Assembly: GCA_029932855.1 (NCBI GenBank)
Contig: JAOZPG010000013.1
Coordinates: 1-64,000, forward strand
From: Bacteroidales bacterium
GTDB lineage: Bacteria; Bacteroidota; Bacteroidia; Bacteroidales; VadinHA17
Reading direction: 5' to 3'
DNA: 64,000 bases
Shown: one piece after another, positions 1 to 7,759 of the stretch
How the letters are laid out: the number at the start of each line of letters is the position of its first letter
Numbering within the stretch: position 1 is the stretch's first letter
Notes under the pieces: model-generated
Databases searched by the model: none
Told to the model about the DNA's origin: nothing
The model's input: the letters and a program-made list of their open reading frames with translations, nothing else
Made by a program: the position numbers and the translations under genes

Positions 1-1666
1 TATAGCGCAGATAGTACCAGCATGAACCTGCCCACTGGGGCATTGTATTGGTTTCCCGCCTGCCTTTCCTGCCTTTTCCGTCTGTTACATTAAGCCAGTC
101 CCCGGCATTTGCAAGGGCCGATTCACCATTGCGTCCCGGTTTATAATCATCCATATCGGGAAGCTCCAGCGGGAGTTTCGATTCGTTCAGTATTTCAATC
201 TCTCCATCTTCCCAATGTATTACGGGGAATGGTTCTCCCCAATAGCGTTGGCGACTGAAGAGCCAGTCGCGCATCTTATAGTTTACCTTGGGGGTTCCCA
301 GCTTATTATCTTCAAGCCATGATATGGTTTTTTTAATTCCCTCATCTTTGTTCAGACCGTTAATGTCGAGACCGGTTTTTATGCTGGATGAGTTAATATA
401 ATTCCCGTCGCCTGTCCAGCATTCCTCTTTAGCCAGTATCCGTGTCCGTAAATTCTTGTCAACATTGGCAGGATCAAGAATAGGGTTTATTTTAAGCTGA
501 AAAGTCTTTGCAAATTCAAAGTCGCGCTCATCGTTTGAGGGAACGGCCATGATAGCCCCGGTACCGTATCCCATTAATACATAATCAGCTATCCATATGG
601 GAATCTTCTCAAGGTTTACAGGATTCAGGGCATAGCTACCGGTAAATACGCCTGTTTTTTCCTTTGAAAGGTCGGTCCTGTCCATTTCCGACTTAAGGGC
701 TGAGCTTTTTATATAGTCTTTAACATCTTTTTCCTGCCCGGGTGTGGTAAGTTCTTTTACAAGTTCATGTTCAGGTGCAAGAACCATATAAGTGGCCCCG
801 AACAGTGTGTCCGGACGTGTGGTGAATACCCTGAGTTTATGTTCAGATCCTTCAATCTTAAAATCAAGTTCAGCACCCGTGGATTTACCTATCCAGTTCT
901 TCTGCATGTCCTTTATCCCCGCCGGCCAGTCAAGATCATCAAGTCCTTCAAGCAGTCTCTCGGCATACAAGGGGATTCGCAGCATCCATTGTTTCAGGTT
1001 TCGTTTGCTAACCTGGTTGCCGCATTTCTCGTGGCTGCCATCAGTAAGTACTTCCTCGTTTGAACACACTATCTGGCAGTGGCTGCAGTACCATACCTGG
1101 GCGTTGGCATAATAGGCAAGTCTTTTTGAGTCTGTATATTCCCGGACAGCCTTATCTCCAAGAATCTTTATTTCCCGGGGGATGGTCAGTTCTTCAATTG
1201 GTCTTCCCTTTTGCCGGTCTTCATCGAACCATGTATTATAAAGCCGGATAAATATCCATTGAGTCCACTTGAAATATCCGGGATCTGTTGTATTTACTTC
1301 CCGGTCCCAGTCATAACCCAGCCCCAGCGATTTTATCTGGCGTCTGAAAGTTTCTATATTATGTTTGGTAGTTGCGGCAGGATGTGTCCCCGTTTCAATA
1401 GCATATTGTTCTGCCGGTAGGCCAAAAGCATCCCAGCCCATGGGATGAAGTACATTAAAGCCTTTCATTCTTTTATAGCGTGCAAGGATGTCGGTTGCGG
1501 TATATCCTTCGGGGTGTCCGACATGCAGCCCGCTACCTGAGGGATAGGGAAACATATCAAGTATATAATACTTGGGCAGCGAAGTATCCATTCCTGTTTT
1601 GAAAGTTTTATTCTCTTCCCAGTATTCCTGCCATTTTTTTTCTATTTCACCAAACTTATATTCCAT
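1..1666 (-). CDS. leuS: Leucyl-tRNA synthetase, 3' end beyond left edge
   Basis: Class I aminoacyl-tRNA synthetase charging tRNA-Leu in the cytoplasm. Reading the minus strand from the ATG at 1666 gives [16 protein letters not shown], followed by the family's N-terminal block [15 protein letters not shown], which contains the HIGH-type ATP-binding motif (HVGH). Further on come a zinc-like CSHC/C region ([12 protein letters not shown]), the connective-peptide editing domain with [19 protein letters not shown], and the [11 protein letters not shown] block. The frame stays open to base 1, so about 555 residues are visible out of roughly 900 to 950. The KMSKS loop and anticodon-binding domain lie outside the window. 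Several open frames on the plus strand here (for example 767-1063) are shadows. Identity is certain; only the 5' part can be judged. Confidence 0.97.
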   Translation of the reverse strand, partial: MEYKFGEIEKKWQEYWEENKTFKTGMDTSLPKYYILDMFPYPSGSGLHVGHPEGYTATDILARYKRMKGFNVLHPMGWDAFGLPAEQYAIETGTHPAATTKHNIETFRRQIKSLGLGYDWDREVNTTDPGYFKWTQWIFIRLYNTWFDEDRQKGRPIEELTIPREIKILGDKAVREYTDSKRLAYYANAQVWYCSHCQIVCSNEEVLTDGSHEKCGNQVSKRNLKQWMLRIPLYAERLLEGLDDLDWPAGIKDMQKNWIGKSTGAELDFKIEGSEHKLRVFTTRPDTLFGATYMVLAPEHELVKELTTPGQEKDVKDYIKSSALKSEMDRTDLSKEKTGVFTGSYALNPVNLEKIPIWIADYVLMGYGTGAIMAVPSNDERDFEFAKTFQLKINPILDPANVDKNLRTRILAKEECWTGDGNYINSSSIKTGLDINGLNKDEGIKKTISWLEDNKLGTPKVNYKMRDWLFSRQRYWGEPFPVIHWEDGEIEILNESKLPLELPDMDDYKPGRNGESALANAGDWLNVTDGKGRKGRRETNTMPQWAGSCWYYLRY

Positions 1667-1814
1667 AAAACTCCGCTGATTATTAGATTACCCGTGCAAA
1701 TTACCGCTCTTCCTTATTCAAGCTGCGAAATTAGGAAAAGTTTAGCAATTACTCTAAAGCACAGCTCACTAAATCCCGGGGAGCAGTTATATATATACAA
1801 TGGATTAATTTTTG

Positions 1815-1822
1815 TACTTTTG
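1815..1822 (+). promoter_or_regulatory. Candidate Bacteroidota -7 element for tRNA-Arg
   Basis: TACTTTTG matches the Bacteroidota -7 consensus TAnnTTTG and lies 12 bp before the tRNA 5' end. No convincing TTTG/TTG -33 element is seen at the expected 19-bp distance, so this is a partial match. Confidence 0.4.
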
Positions 1823-1834
1823 ACACAGTAAAAT

Positions 1835-1908
1835 GGTCCCGTAGTTCAGCTGAATAGAACGTCAGATTCCGGTTCTGAAGGTCGTGGGTTTGAATCCCGC
1901 CGGGATCA
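1835..1908 (+). tRNA. tRNA-Arg (anticodon CCG)
   Basis: A 74-nt cloverleaf can be drawn by eye. The acceptor arm GGTCCCG pairs with CGGGATC (one G-U), discriminator A. The D-arm is GTTC/GAAC. The anticodon arm is TCAGA-TTCCGGT-TCTGA with CCG at positions 34-36, which reads the Arg codon CGG. The T-arm is GTGGG/CCCGC around a loop TTTGAAT that departs from the canonical TTCGAAT. No CCA is encoded. The T-arm and acceptor 3' strand is the sequence echoed in the repeats downstream. Confidence 0.95.
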
Positions 1909-1947
1909 CAGAACAAAGCACTGCGTAAGTAGTACAGACTAATTAAG

Positions 1948-1984
1948 AAACCCAGGTAAAGCTTGCTTTGACCTGGGTTTTAAA
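1948..1984 (+). terminator. Intrinsic terminator after tRNA-Arg
   Basis: Ten-bp perfect stem AAACCCAGGT / ACCTGGGTTT (1948-1957 and 1971-1980) around a 13-nt loop, running into TTTTAAAAATTT. It sits 40 bp after the tRNA and should end its transcript before the repeat array. Confidence 0.75.
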
Positions 1985-2026
1985 AATTTGTCTGTTTGAC
2001 TACCGCCGGTAGGCTTTGGTTATGTT

Positions 2027-2190
2027 TAATCCCACCATTGTGGATCATGAGCCTGCTTCCAGGCGAGTAATCCCACCATTGTGGATCATTAGTCTGCTTC
2101 CAGGCGAATAATCCCACCATTGCGGATCATGAGCCTGTTTCCAGGCGAATAATCCCTCCATTGCGGATCATGAGCCTGTTTCCAGGCGAG
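2027..2190. repeat. Four tandem 41-bp repeats resembling the tRNA-Arg 3' end
   Basis: Four head-to-tail units, each exactly 41 bp: 2027-2067, 2068-2108, 2109-2149 and 2150-2190. Each starts TAATCCC-(A/T)CCATTG(T/C)GGATCA, which is the tRNA-Arg 3' segment AATCCCGCCGGGATCA with about five extra bases in the middle. Each then carries a hairpin GCCTG-(C/T)TTC-CAGGC; in unit 2 the stem keeps pairing through a G-U (GTCTG). Units differ at only a few positions. There are no unique spacers, so this is not a CRISPR array. The array lies after the tRNA terminator, and a final unit at 2191 turns into an uninterrupted copy of the tRNA end. Confidence 0.9.
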
Positions 2191-2255
2191 TAATCCCGCC
2201 GGGATCACAAAACAATAAGCACTTTCTCTTATATATTAAGGGTTAGTACTATCTT
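2191..2255. repeat. Copy of the tRNA-Arg 3' end and left arm of a direct repeat
   Basis: Bases 2192-2209 (AATCCCGCCGGGATCACA) are identical to the tRNA end and flank at 1893-1910, and similarity continues through AACAA(T)AAGCAC. From 2204 to 2255 the sequence also matches 3535-3584 with a few changes, including the shared cores AACAATAAGC, TTTCTCTTA and ATTAAGGGTTAG. It is thus both a partial tRNA duplicate, as attachment sites often are, and one side of a repeat enclosing the next gene. Confidence 0.75.
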
Positions 2256-2364
2256 TACTTAATATCTACTGAAGCGTTACTGAAACAATTCATTTATTTA
2301 CTTCCCTGGATTATTGATGTTAAACAGTGGTTACAAAATATTTCATCACTCTAATTCACCTGAA

Positions 2365-3408
2365 ATGAAAGCTAAAAACATAATTATCAATGTCCTTATT
2401 ATTTCAACGGTATTTTTAAGTATGGTTCACTGTACTAAAAAAGACAATGATATATTAACAGTTGAGACTCAGCTTGTAGATTCAATAAGACTTACTTCTG
2501 CTCGCATAACAAGTAAAGTGACAGACAAGGGTGGCTCAGGTGTTACAGTTAAAGGAATTTGCTGGAGTACACAATCTGATCCTGTAATAACAAATCATAA
2601 TCTTCCGGCCGGACCTGGTGAGGGCTCTTTTGTTAGCATAATGACCGGATTGGAAGAAGATATTACTTATTTCGTAAGAGCTTATGCCTCAAATAATCAT
2701 GGAATTATATATGGAAATGGAATAAGTTTTACTATTGAGAATCCAAATATTAACTGGATCTCCGGAATAGATTGGATTGATGTCAGGGATTGGCAGAGTT
2801 ATGGAACAGTTCAGATCGGTGACCAGATATGGATGTCTGATAACCTGAATTATGGTAAAATAATTGACTCAGGAAAAGAACATGCAAACAATGGTGTTGT
2901 CGAAAAATACTGTTACAATGATAACCCTTCGAATTGCGAAAAATTTGGTGGATTATATACTTGGGATGAAACAATGAATTATGACACAATAGAAGGAATT
3001 CAGGGTATCTGTCCTGAGGGTTGGCATCTCCCAACTGAACAGGAATGGGTCACTCTATTCCGATATTTAGGAAATGAAGATGGTTATGGGGTTGCAATAA
3101 AGCTAAAAGAGGCGGGTTCAGTTAATTGGAATTCATTTAATCAAGGAACAAATGAAAGTGGTTTTACAGCACTTGGAGCAGGAAGTTGGTTTCAACATTC
3201 CGTTTTTAGAGGATATGAATTTACCGGGACACATAATTCAACTCTGTTTTGGGCATCAACTGATACTCTTATAGACAGGGGCGAAATGACTACACCTCGA
3301 TTTGCTGATCACGCATATTACATATATATTGAGTCATTTGACCACCAGGCTGTTCTATGCCATGGGGATAAAATGAGCGGGTTTTCAGTACGATGTATTA
3401 AGAACTAA
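2365..3408 (+). CDS. FISUMP-domain lipoprotein
   Basis: Predicted surface or periplasmic lipoprotein of 347 residues; function unknown. I chose the ATG at 2365 because it gives a compact signal peptide (MKAKNIIINVLIISTVFLSM) with a lipobox ending VHC, Cys23; the longer frame from a TTG at 2314 hides this. After the signal comes a fibronectin-type-III-like segment (about residues 30-130, with GICWSTQSDP and YFVRAYASN). The C-terminal part has marks of the Fibrobacter succinogenes major paralogous domain (TIGR02145): IGDQIWMSDNLNYG, GGLYTWDETM, GICPEGWHLPTEQEW, SGFTALGAG and a closing GFSVRCIKN. It has no operon partner, is AT-rich compared with neighbours, and lies between two copies of a direct repeat (2204-2255 and 3535-3584), which suggests it arrived or duplicated as a unit. 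Confidence 0.85.
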   Translation: MKAKNIIINVLIISTVFLSMVHCTKKDNDILTVETQLVDSIRLTSARITSKVTDKGGSGVTVKGICWSTQSDPVITNHNLPAGPGEGSFVSIMTGLEEDITYFVRAYASNNHGIIYGNGISFTIENPNINWISGIDWIDVRDWQSYGTVQIGDQIWMSDNLNYGKIIDSGKEHANNGVVEKYCYNDNPSNCEKFGGLYTWDETMNYDTIEGIQGICPEGWHLPTEQEWVTLFRYLGNEDGYGVAIKLKEAGSVNWNSFNQGTNESGFTALGAGSWFQHSVFRGYEFTGTHNSTLFWASTDTLIDRGEMTTPRFADHAYYIYIESFDHQAVLCHGDKMSGFSVRCIKN

Positions 3409-3654
3409 ATTCATAATACATAATCAACTTGTGCATTAGTTTGTTTATGAGATTTTGCTAAAAAACCCACATTGTTATTTCCTATTTATAACTTCTGTAC
3501 GACTATCCTCAGACACAAGGAAAAATTGAGCGCTATCACAGAACAATAAGCGATTTCTCTTACATTAAGGGTTAGCGCTTTCTTCTTGGAAGCTTTTATC
3601 ATGGAATATGGATTTTCGAATTCTGCCTTGAACTATTCGGTCCGGTTTAACAGA
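3409..3654. other. Gene-free stretch holding the right repeat arm
   Basis: No open frame with coding character was found. The only recognisable element is the direct-repeat copy at 3535-3584. AGCGCT occurs just before (3529-3534) and inside the end of that copy (about 3574-3579). Confidence 0.5.
3535..3584. repeat. Right arm of the direct repeat flanking the FISUMP gene
   Basis: Fifty bases closely matching 2204-2255 (ATCACAGAACAATAAGC, TTTCTCTTA, ATTAAGGGTTAG) about 1.33 kb away. Only the left arm still has the adjoining tRNA T-arm sequence; here the match begins at the tRNA's final ATCACA. Confidence 0.75.
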
Positions 3655-4353
3655 TCAAAAACAATATCCAACTGAAAGACCTGCGGATAGATGAAATTCA
3701 TAGTTATGTCCTTCATATTCAAGAAAGGGGGTAAAGCCTGCTTTGAAAATAATCCTCCCCTCAGGAGCCTGTTAACGATAAGCAATTCTTCCGCTTATAA
3801 CTCCACTCCAGAACCATGATACCGGATTATTCTCAATATCCCTGGAGGCCTCCCTGATAATCACATATCCTGCCCCCAGTTCAATATGATGTTTTTGAAA
3901 TGAAAAGATTTCGTTAACCAGCAGAGGTATCCAGAAGTCTCTGACACCGGTAATTTTAGGATAATATGAAAAACCTGCCTGTGCTGCGGTTTTAAATTTA
4001 TCAGCGTTAAAGATTATTCTTTCATAATTAATGGAGTAAAACATCCCGTGTCCTCCGGCTTCAAGCTGAATACTGTTTTTCTTTCTAAAATTGAAAGTTA
4101 ACTGATGCGGGAAGCTAATGCCGCCAATAAATGGAACTGTTCCTGTTCCAATAGAAGCATTAATAAAATAATTTGATTTAAAAGAAAGTTTCCTGCTGTA
4201 ATTTACAGAGGCAAATAATCCGGTTCCGCCCAGAGATAAATCAATGCTATTTTTTTTTAATTTTTTCAAGCCATTTTCCTTGCTATAAGCCATTATTGAT
4301 AATGATAGCAGCAAGCCAACAATACTTACGATTCTATTTTTTTCATTTTTCAT
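3655..4353 (-). pseudogene. Small beta-barrel-like protein gene split by an in-frame TAA
   Basis: The frame opens with a signal peptide (MKNEKNRIVSIVGLLLSLSIMAYS) and continues with alternating aromatic/polar strands typical of a small outer-membrane barrel (GGTGLFASVNYSRKL, GGHGMFYSINYERI). It stops at a TAA at 3772-3774 after 193 residues (GVISGRIAYR-stop). The same frame continues past that stop as QAPEGRIIFKAGFTPFLE and closes with SAGLSVGYCF and TGA at 3655. That tail is the expected end of the barrel, with the final Phe of outer-membrane proteins. The undisturbed product would be about 232 residues. A nonsense mutation (such as TAT to TAA) is the simple reading; readthrough or a sequencing error are the alternatives. 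Family function is unknown. Confidence 0.75.
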
Positions 4354-4478
4354 CCTGTTTATTGGTTCTGCAGGCTTTGTCTTCTTATAACGAAATAATC
4401 ATCTTTTTTTTTCATAATTTACCGATAAGCGAAGTTCTGTATGGTGGACTAGTATATTTAAATAGAAACTGAAGTATT

Positions 4479-4516
4479 AAAAAATGCACCATCATCAGGA
4501 TAACAGTGCATTTTTT
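4479..4516 (-). terminator. Bidirectional intrinsic terminator after the cyd operon
   Basis: Eleven-bp stem AAAAAATGCAC / GTGCATTTTTT around a 16-nt loop, A-tract on one side and T-tract on the other, so it can work both ways. It lies 167 bp after the last cyd-operon gene on the minus strand. Confidence 0.75.
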
Positions 4517-4682
4517 ATAATAATTGATTGTGATTTATCAATAGAATAAATTTATATTAAATTGTCATTTTAGTCATAGCAAGCTTATGCTTTAAGTTTA
4601 AGCGATATGACAATAAAATTAAACATAGCTGTTATTACAGAAGCTGCTTCCGGGATTACAGCTTTTCGCATTTTAATAATAG
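4517..4682. other. 3' untranslated stretch with a nested stem
   Basis: AT-rich and non-coding. An 8-bp perfect inverted repeat, ATTGTCAT (4561-4568) with ATGACAAT (4607-4614), encloses a second stem GCTTA/TAAGC. It lies between the last cyd-operon gene and the terminator, so it would be part of that transcript's 3' end. No known RNA family is recognised. Confidence 0.4.
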
Positions 4683-4787
4683 TTATATTGATTTTTGTTT
4701 CTTAAGAAAAAATTTAATCAGCTGATAAGAAAGAATTATTAACAAAGGCCAGCTGATGATCCATATTATTGGTTCAAGGTAATTCAT
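4683..4787 (-). CDS. 34-residue single-TM protein behind cydB (CydX-like position)
   Basis: A short frame starting at ATG 4787, 20 bp after the cydB stop and on the same strand, ending TAA at 4683. The protein begins MNYLEPIIWIISWPLL, continues as one hydrophobic helix and ends in a basic tail (FFLKKQKSI). Its length, single helix, short polar N-terminus and position right after cydB copy the features of CydX, the small subunit of proteobacterial cytochrome bd, although no sequence similarity to CydX is claimed. A role as a small subunit or assembly factor of the bd oxidase is inference from position and shape. No strong Shine-Dalgarno is visible, which is normal in Bacteroidota. Confidence 0.7.
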   Translation of the reverse strand: MNYLEPIIWIISWPLLIILSYQLIKFFLKKQKSI

Positions 4788-4807
4788 AATTAATGGTTTT
4801 TGGTAAT

Positions 4808-5962
4808 TTAATACTTCATTGAATCATTTTCTAAATCCGATTCACTGACTTTCTTCTTGTTGAGTGACTTCCATGCATACCAGATATATGCAATCACAAT
4901 GGGTACAAGCAGTGAAACCCAGCCCATAACTTTCAGGGTATATTCACTGGAACTGGCATTACGTATGCTTAAAGAACTTTGCAAGTCGAAGGTGGAAGGA
5001 TAAAAAGCCGTGTTGTTAAGACCTGCCAGCATTAACAATGCCAAAACTGTAAGAACTGTTCCTGCCCCGGCAAACCATATCCCCCGGGATGAGCTTTTAA
5101 AGCTTCCCAGGAAAATTCCATATAAAACACCAACTACACCTGCTAAAAACATGATTAGCACGATGGGCATCTCAATAAGGTTATGCAAATATTTGAATTT
5201 CTCCATGTAAACCAGCCTGGTTCCCGGATCAATAGCAAAGCCTTCTTTGGTAAGGATCAGTGCAAGAAAGAGCAGGAAAAACACCAGGAAAGCACTACTG
5301 CAATATCTAAGTGTTTTAGCTGAACGCTTAATGATAGAGTCGTTGTCAATATTATTAATAAAATAAAGCATTGCCAGGATGCGCGATAAAAAAAGCAAAG
5401 CAAGCCCCAATGATAAATTAGTAATATTCAGGGCAGCTTCAAGTCCGTGACTTGCAGTTTCCCAACGTGAAATAACAGGATCTGCAATATTGGTTATATT
5501 TAACCTGTTGACTGAAAATTCGGAGCCTGTAAAAAAGCTGCCAACTGCTGTGCCTATCAGTAAGGGGGCTAACAAACCATTTACAAATAAGAATGTATCG
5601 TAGGTTTTCCGGCCCAGGAAATTATTTGCTTTTGTCCGGTATTCGTACGAAACAGCTTGTATGATAAAACTGAATAAGATGAGTGTCCATACCCAGTAAG
5701 CACCACCAAAGCTGGTAGAGTAAAATAATGGGAAGGATGCAAAGAATGCACCTCCAAAAGTCACCAGCGTTGTAAAAGTGGTATCCCACCTGCGACCAAT
5801 GGAATTAACCAGAAGGGACCTTTCGATTTCGGTTTTAGATAACTGTCTTAACAATGTTTGTCCGCCCTGTACAAACATCAGGAATACTAAGAGCGCTGCT
5901 AAGAGGGATACAATTATCCACCAGTAAGTCTGTAAAGCTTCGTATGACATATTATTAAACAT
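4808..5962 (-). CDS. cydB: Cytochrome bd ubiquinol oxidase subunit II
   Basis: Membrane subunit of the bd-type quinol:O2 oxidoreductase, which reduces oxygen at low tension without pumping protons. At 384 residues it has the usual length, with repeated hydrophobic helices and the N-terminal helix followed by FMFVQGGQTLL. Mid-protein blocks such as TFVTFGGAFFASFPLFYSTS and the FLSRILAMLYFINNI helix fit CydB. Its start overlaps the end of cydA by 8 bp (5955-5962), so translation is probably coupled. It is followed at 20 bp by a 34-residue membrane protein. CydDC exporters are not in the window. Confidence 0.95.
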   Translation of the reverse strand: MFNNMSYEALQTYWWIIVSLLAALLVFLMFVQGGQTLLRQLSKTEIERSLLVNSIGRRWDTTFTTLVTFGGAFFASFPLFYSTSFGGAYWVWTLILFSFIIQAVSYEYRTKANNFLGRKTYDTFLFVNGLLAPLLIGTAVGSFFTGSEFSVNRLNITNIADPVISRWETASHGLEAALNITNLSLGLALLFLSRILAMLYFINNIDNDSIIKRSAKTLRYCSSAFLVFFLLFLALILTKEGFAIDPGTRLVYMEKFKYLHNLIEMPIVLIMFLAGVVGVLYGIFLGSFKSSSRGIWFAGAGTVLTVLALLMLAGLNNTAFYPSTFDLQSSLSIRNASSSEYTLKVMGWVSLLVPIVIAYIWYAWKSLNKKKVSESDLENDSMKY

Positions 5963-7484
5963 GGCTGCCTCCTTTCTCGGGACCCTTTTTTATCTGGGTA
6001 ATTAATATTTTTATTTCTGCAATTAACAAAACGCTGAACAGGGCAAAAAACATAAAGAATGTAGTTTGTACCGAACCAACACTCAGGTGTGATGTGGAAG
6101 CTGTAACCGGTAAAAGATCCTGTATGGTCCAGGGCTGGCGGCCAACTTCGGCAACTATCCATCCCAGTTCTGTTGCTATGTATCCTAAAAGAAGCGACCA
6201 GAGGGAAATAATTAAAAGCAATTTGTTTTTTACCAGTCTGTCTTTTAGGCTTACATACAAGAGCCAGGCAAACAATAAGATAAAGAATAAGCCCAGGGCT
6301 ACCATGATATGGAATGAATAAAATGTTAATGGCACATTGGGGACTATTTCTTCTTTATCTTTGAAAAAGCCATACCCGAAGTGGGAATAATTTGTTTCAA
6401 ATTCTTTGAGTTTCTGATCTGCCAGTTCATCATTTCCTTCTTTTCTGGCTTGTTTATAATCAGCAAGAGCCTTAATTGCAATCTTTCCTTTCTCTATCCT
6501 GCTTTCGGCTGAAAGGATTCCCTGTTCTTCATTCCCATTTAGTATGTCGTTTACCCCCGGCACAAAAGCATCTGCATTCCTGAAAGCCATAATTGAAAGC
6601 ATGCCGGGTATTTTTATTCCTTTAAAGTTTGTATTGTCTTTATTTTTATTTAAAAGACCAACAACATATAGGTCAGCACTTTCTTCACCATCGTATAAAG
6701 CTTCCATAGCAGCTAATTTCATGGGTTGTGTGTGTGCTATATTAAAGGAAGAACTGTCGCCGGTAATGCTAACAAAAACAGATGCCAGCAAGCCGAAGAC
6801 CGAAGCAATGATTATACTTTTTCTGGCAAAAAGCAAATGCCTGTTTTTCAGTATGAACCAGGCACTGATGGAAATAACGAACAAAGCGCCAATTACATAA
6901 GATTGCGAGACGGTATGCAGGAATTTAAATACTGCTGTAGGCGAGAGGGCAATATCAAAAAAGTTTACCATTTCGTTACGGGCTGTATCGGCATTAAATG
7001 CGGTACCTGTCGGGTTTTGCATCCATGCATTGGCAATAAGTATCCACAATGCCGATAAGTTTGAGCCAATTGCAACAAACCAGGAAGAGAGCATGTGAAA
7101 TTTTTTGCTAACACGATCCCATCCAAAAAACATTATTGCAATAAAACTGGATTCAAGGAAAAAGGCAAGGATACCTTCAATGGCTAACGGTGCGCCAAAA
7201 ATATCTCCAACAATCCACGAATAATTCGACCAGTTCAGTCCGAATTCGAATTCAAGTATAATGCCGGTGGCAACACCAATTGCGAAGTTAATTCCAAACA
7301 GTTTCATCCAGAATCTTGTCATAATCTTCCACTCTTCATCTCTTGTCTTGTAGTAGATAGTGTGCATAAATGCCACAATAAACGACAATCCAAGAGTTAG
7401 CGGAACAAAAATCCAGTGGTAGAGGGCAGTTAATGCAAACTGAGCCCTGGACCAGTCTACTAAAGCTAAATCGAAATGTTCCAT
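5955..7484 (-). CDS. cydA: Cytochrome bd ubiquinol oxidase subunit I
   Basis: Haem-carrying subunit of cytochrome bd. The N-terminus VDWSRAQFALTALYHWIF has the early His (His23) that serves as a haem axial ligand in the family. FGINFAIGVATGIILEFEFG and EGILAFFLESSFIAIMFFGWDRV are the conserved transmembrane blocks with acidic residues of the haem/proton path. The quinol-side loop region (about residues 240-370) is of medium length and charged, and VAEVGRQPW is the conserved GRQPW motif. At 509 residues it is full length. It follows the DUF4492 gene by 19 bp and overlaps cydB by 8 bp. Confidence 0.97.
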   Translation of the reverse strand: MEHFDLALVDWSRAQFALTALYHWIFVPLTLGLSFIVAFMHTIYYKTRDEEWKIMTRFWMKLFGINFAIGVATGIILEFEFGLNWSNYSWIVGDIFGAPLAIEGILAFFLESSFIAIMFFGWDRVSKKFHMLSSWFVAIGSNLSALWILIANAWMQNPTGTAFNADTARNEMVNFFDIALSPTAVFKFLHTVSQSYVIGALFVISISAWFILKNRHLLFARKSIIIASVFGLLASVFVSITGDSSSFNIAHTQPMKLAAMEALYDGEESADLYVVGLLNKNKDNTNFKGIKIPGMLSIMAFRNADAFVPGVNDILNGNEEQGILSAESRIEKGKIAIKALADYKQARKEGNDELADQKLKEFETNYSHFGYGFFKDKEEIVPNVPLTFYSFHIMVALGLFFILLFAWLLYVSLKDRLVKNKLLLIISLWSLLLGYIATELGWIVAEVGRQPWTIQDLLPVTASTSHLSVGSVQTTFFMFFALFSVLLIAEIKILITQIKKGPEKGGSHV

Positions 7485-7503
7485 TAATTTAGTTTTTTGT
7501 TAA

Positions 7504-7710
7504 TTATTCCTGACCTATTAGTTGTTCGATTACATAATCGCCTTTTTCTTTATCGGTATCGAATTTTGAGTTAAGAAAATTTGGGAAGAAAAAAATCTTT
7601 AAGATGATAAACATAATAAAAAGCTTCACGAGAATAATGACCCACAGTTTTTTATTGTGAACCGACATTTCTTTAAAGCCACTAATATAGAAATCAATAA
7701 TTTTTTTCAT
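7504..7710 (-). CDS. DUF4492-type small membrane protein of the cyd operon
   Basis: A 68-residue protein: amphipathic start MKKIIDFYISGFKEMS, one hydrophobic helix (VIILVKLFIMFIILKIFFFP) and a soluble acidic C-terminus. Size, sequence style and location directly before cydA fit the DUF4492 family, which is commonly found at the head of cydAB in Bacteroidota. Its biochemical job is not known; a part in assembly or stability of the oxidase is inference from the conserved position. Only 19 bp separate it from cydA. Confidence 0.85.
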   Translation of the reverse strand: MKKIIDFYISGFKEMSVHNKKLWVIILVKLFIMFIILKIFFFPNFLNSKFDTDKEKGDYVIEQLIGQE

Positions 7711-7759
7711 TGACAGTATCCTTTCCTTTCCTGCCTGAGATGGACTGCCCCGGTGTTTT

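Noticed and set aside
767-1420. Overlapping plus-strand frames in the left end
   Set aside because: All lie opposite the leuS coding sequence, which is continuous from 1666 to the window edge.
2027-2190. Possible CRISPR array
   Set aside because: Units are contiguous and nearly identical over their full 41 bp with no unique spacers, and no cas gene is in the window.
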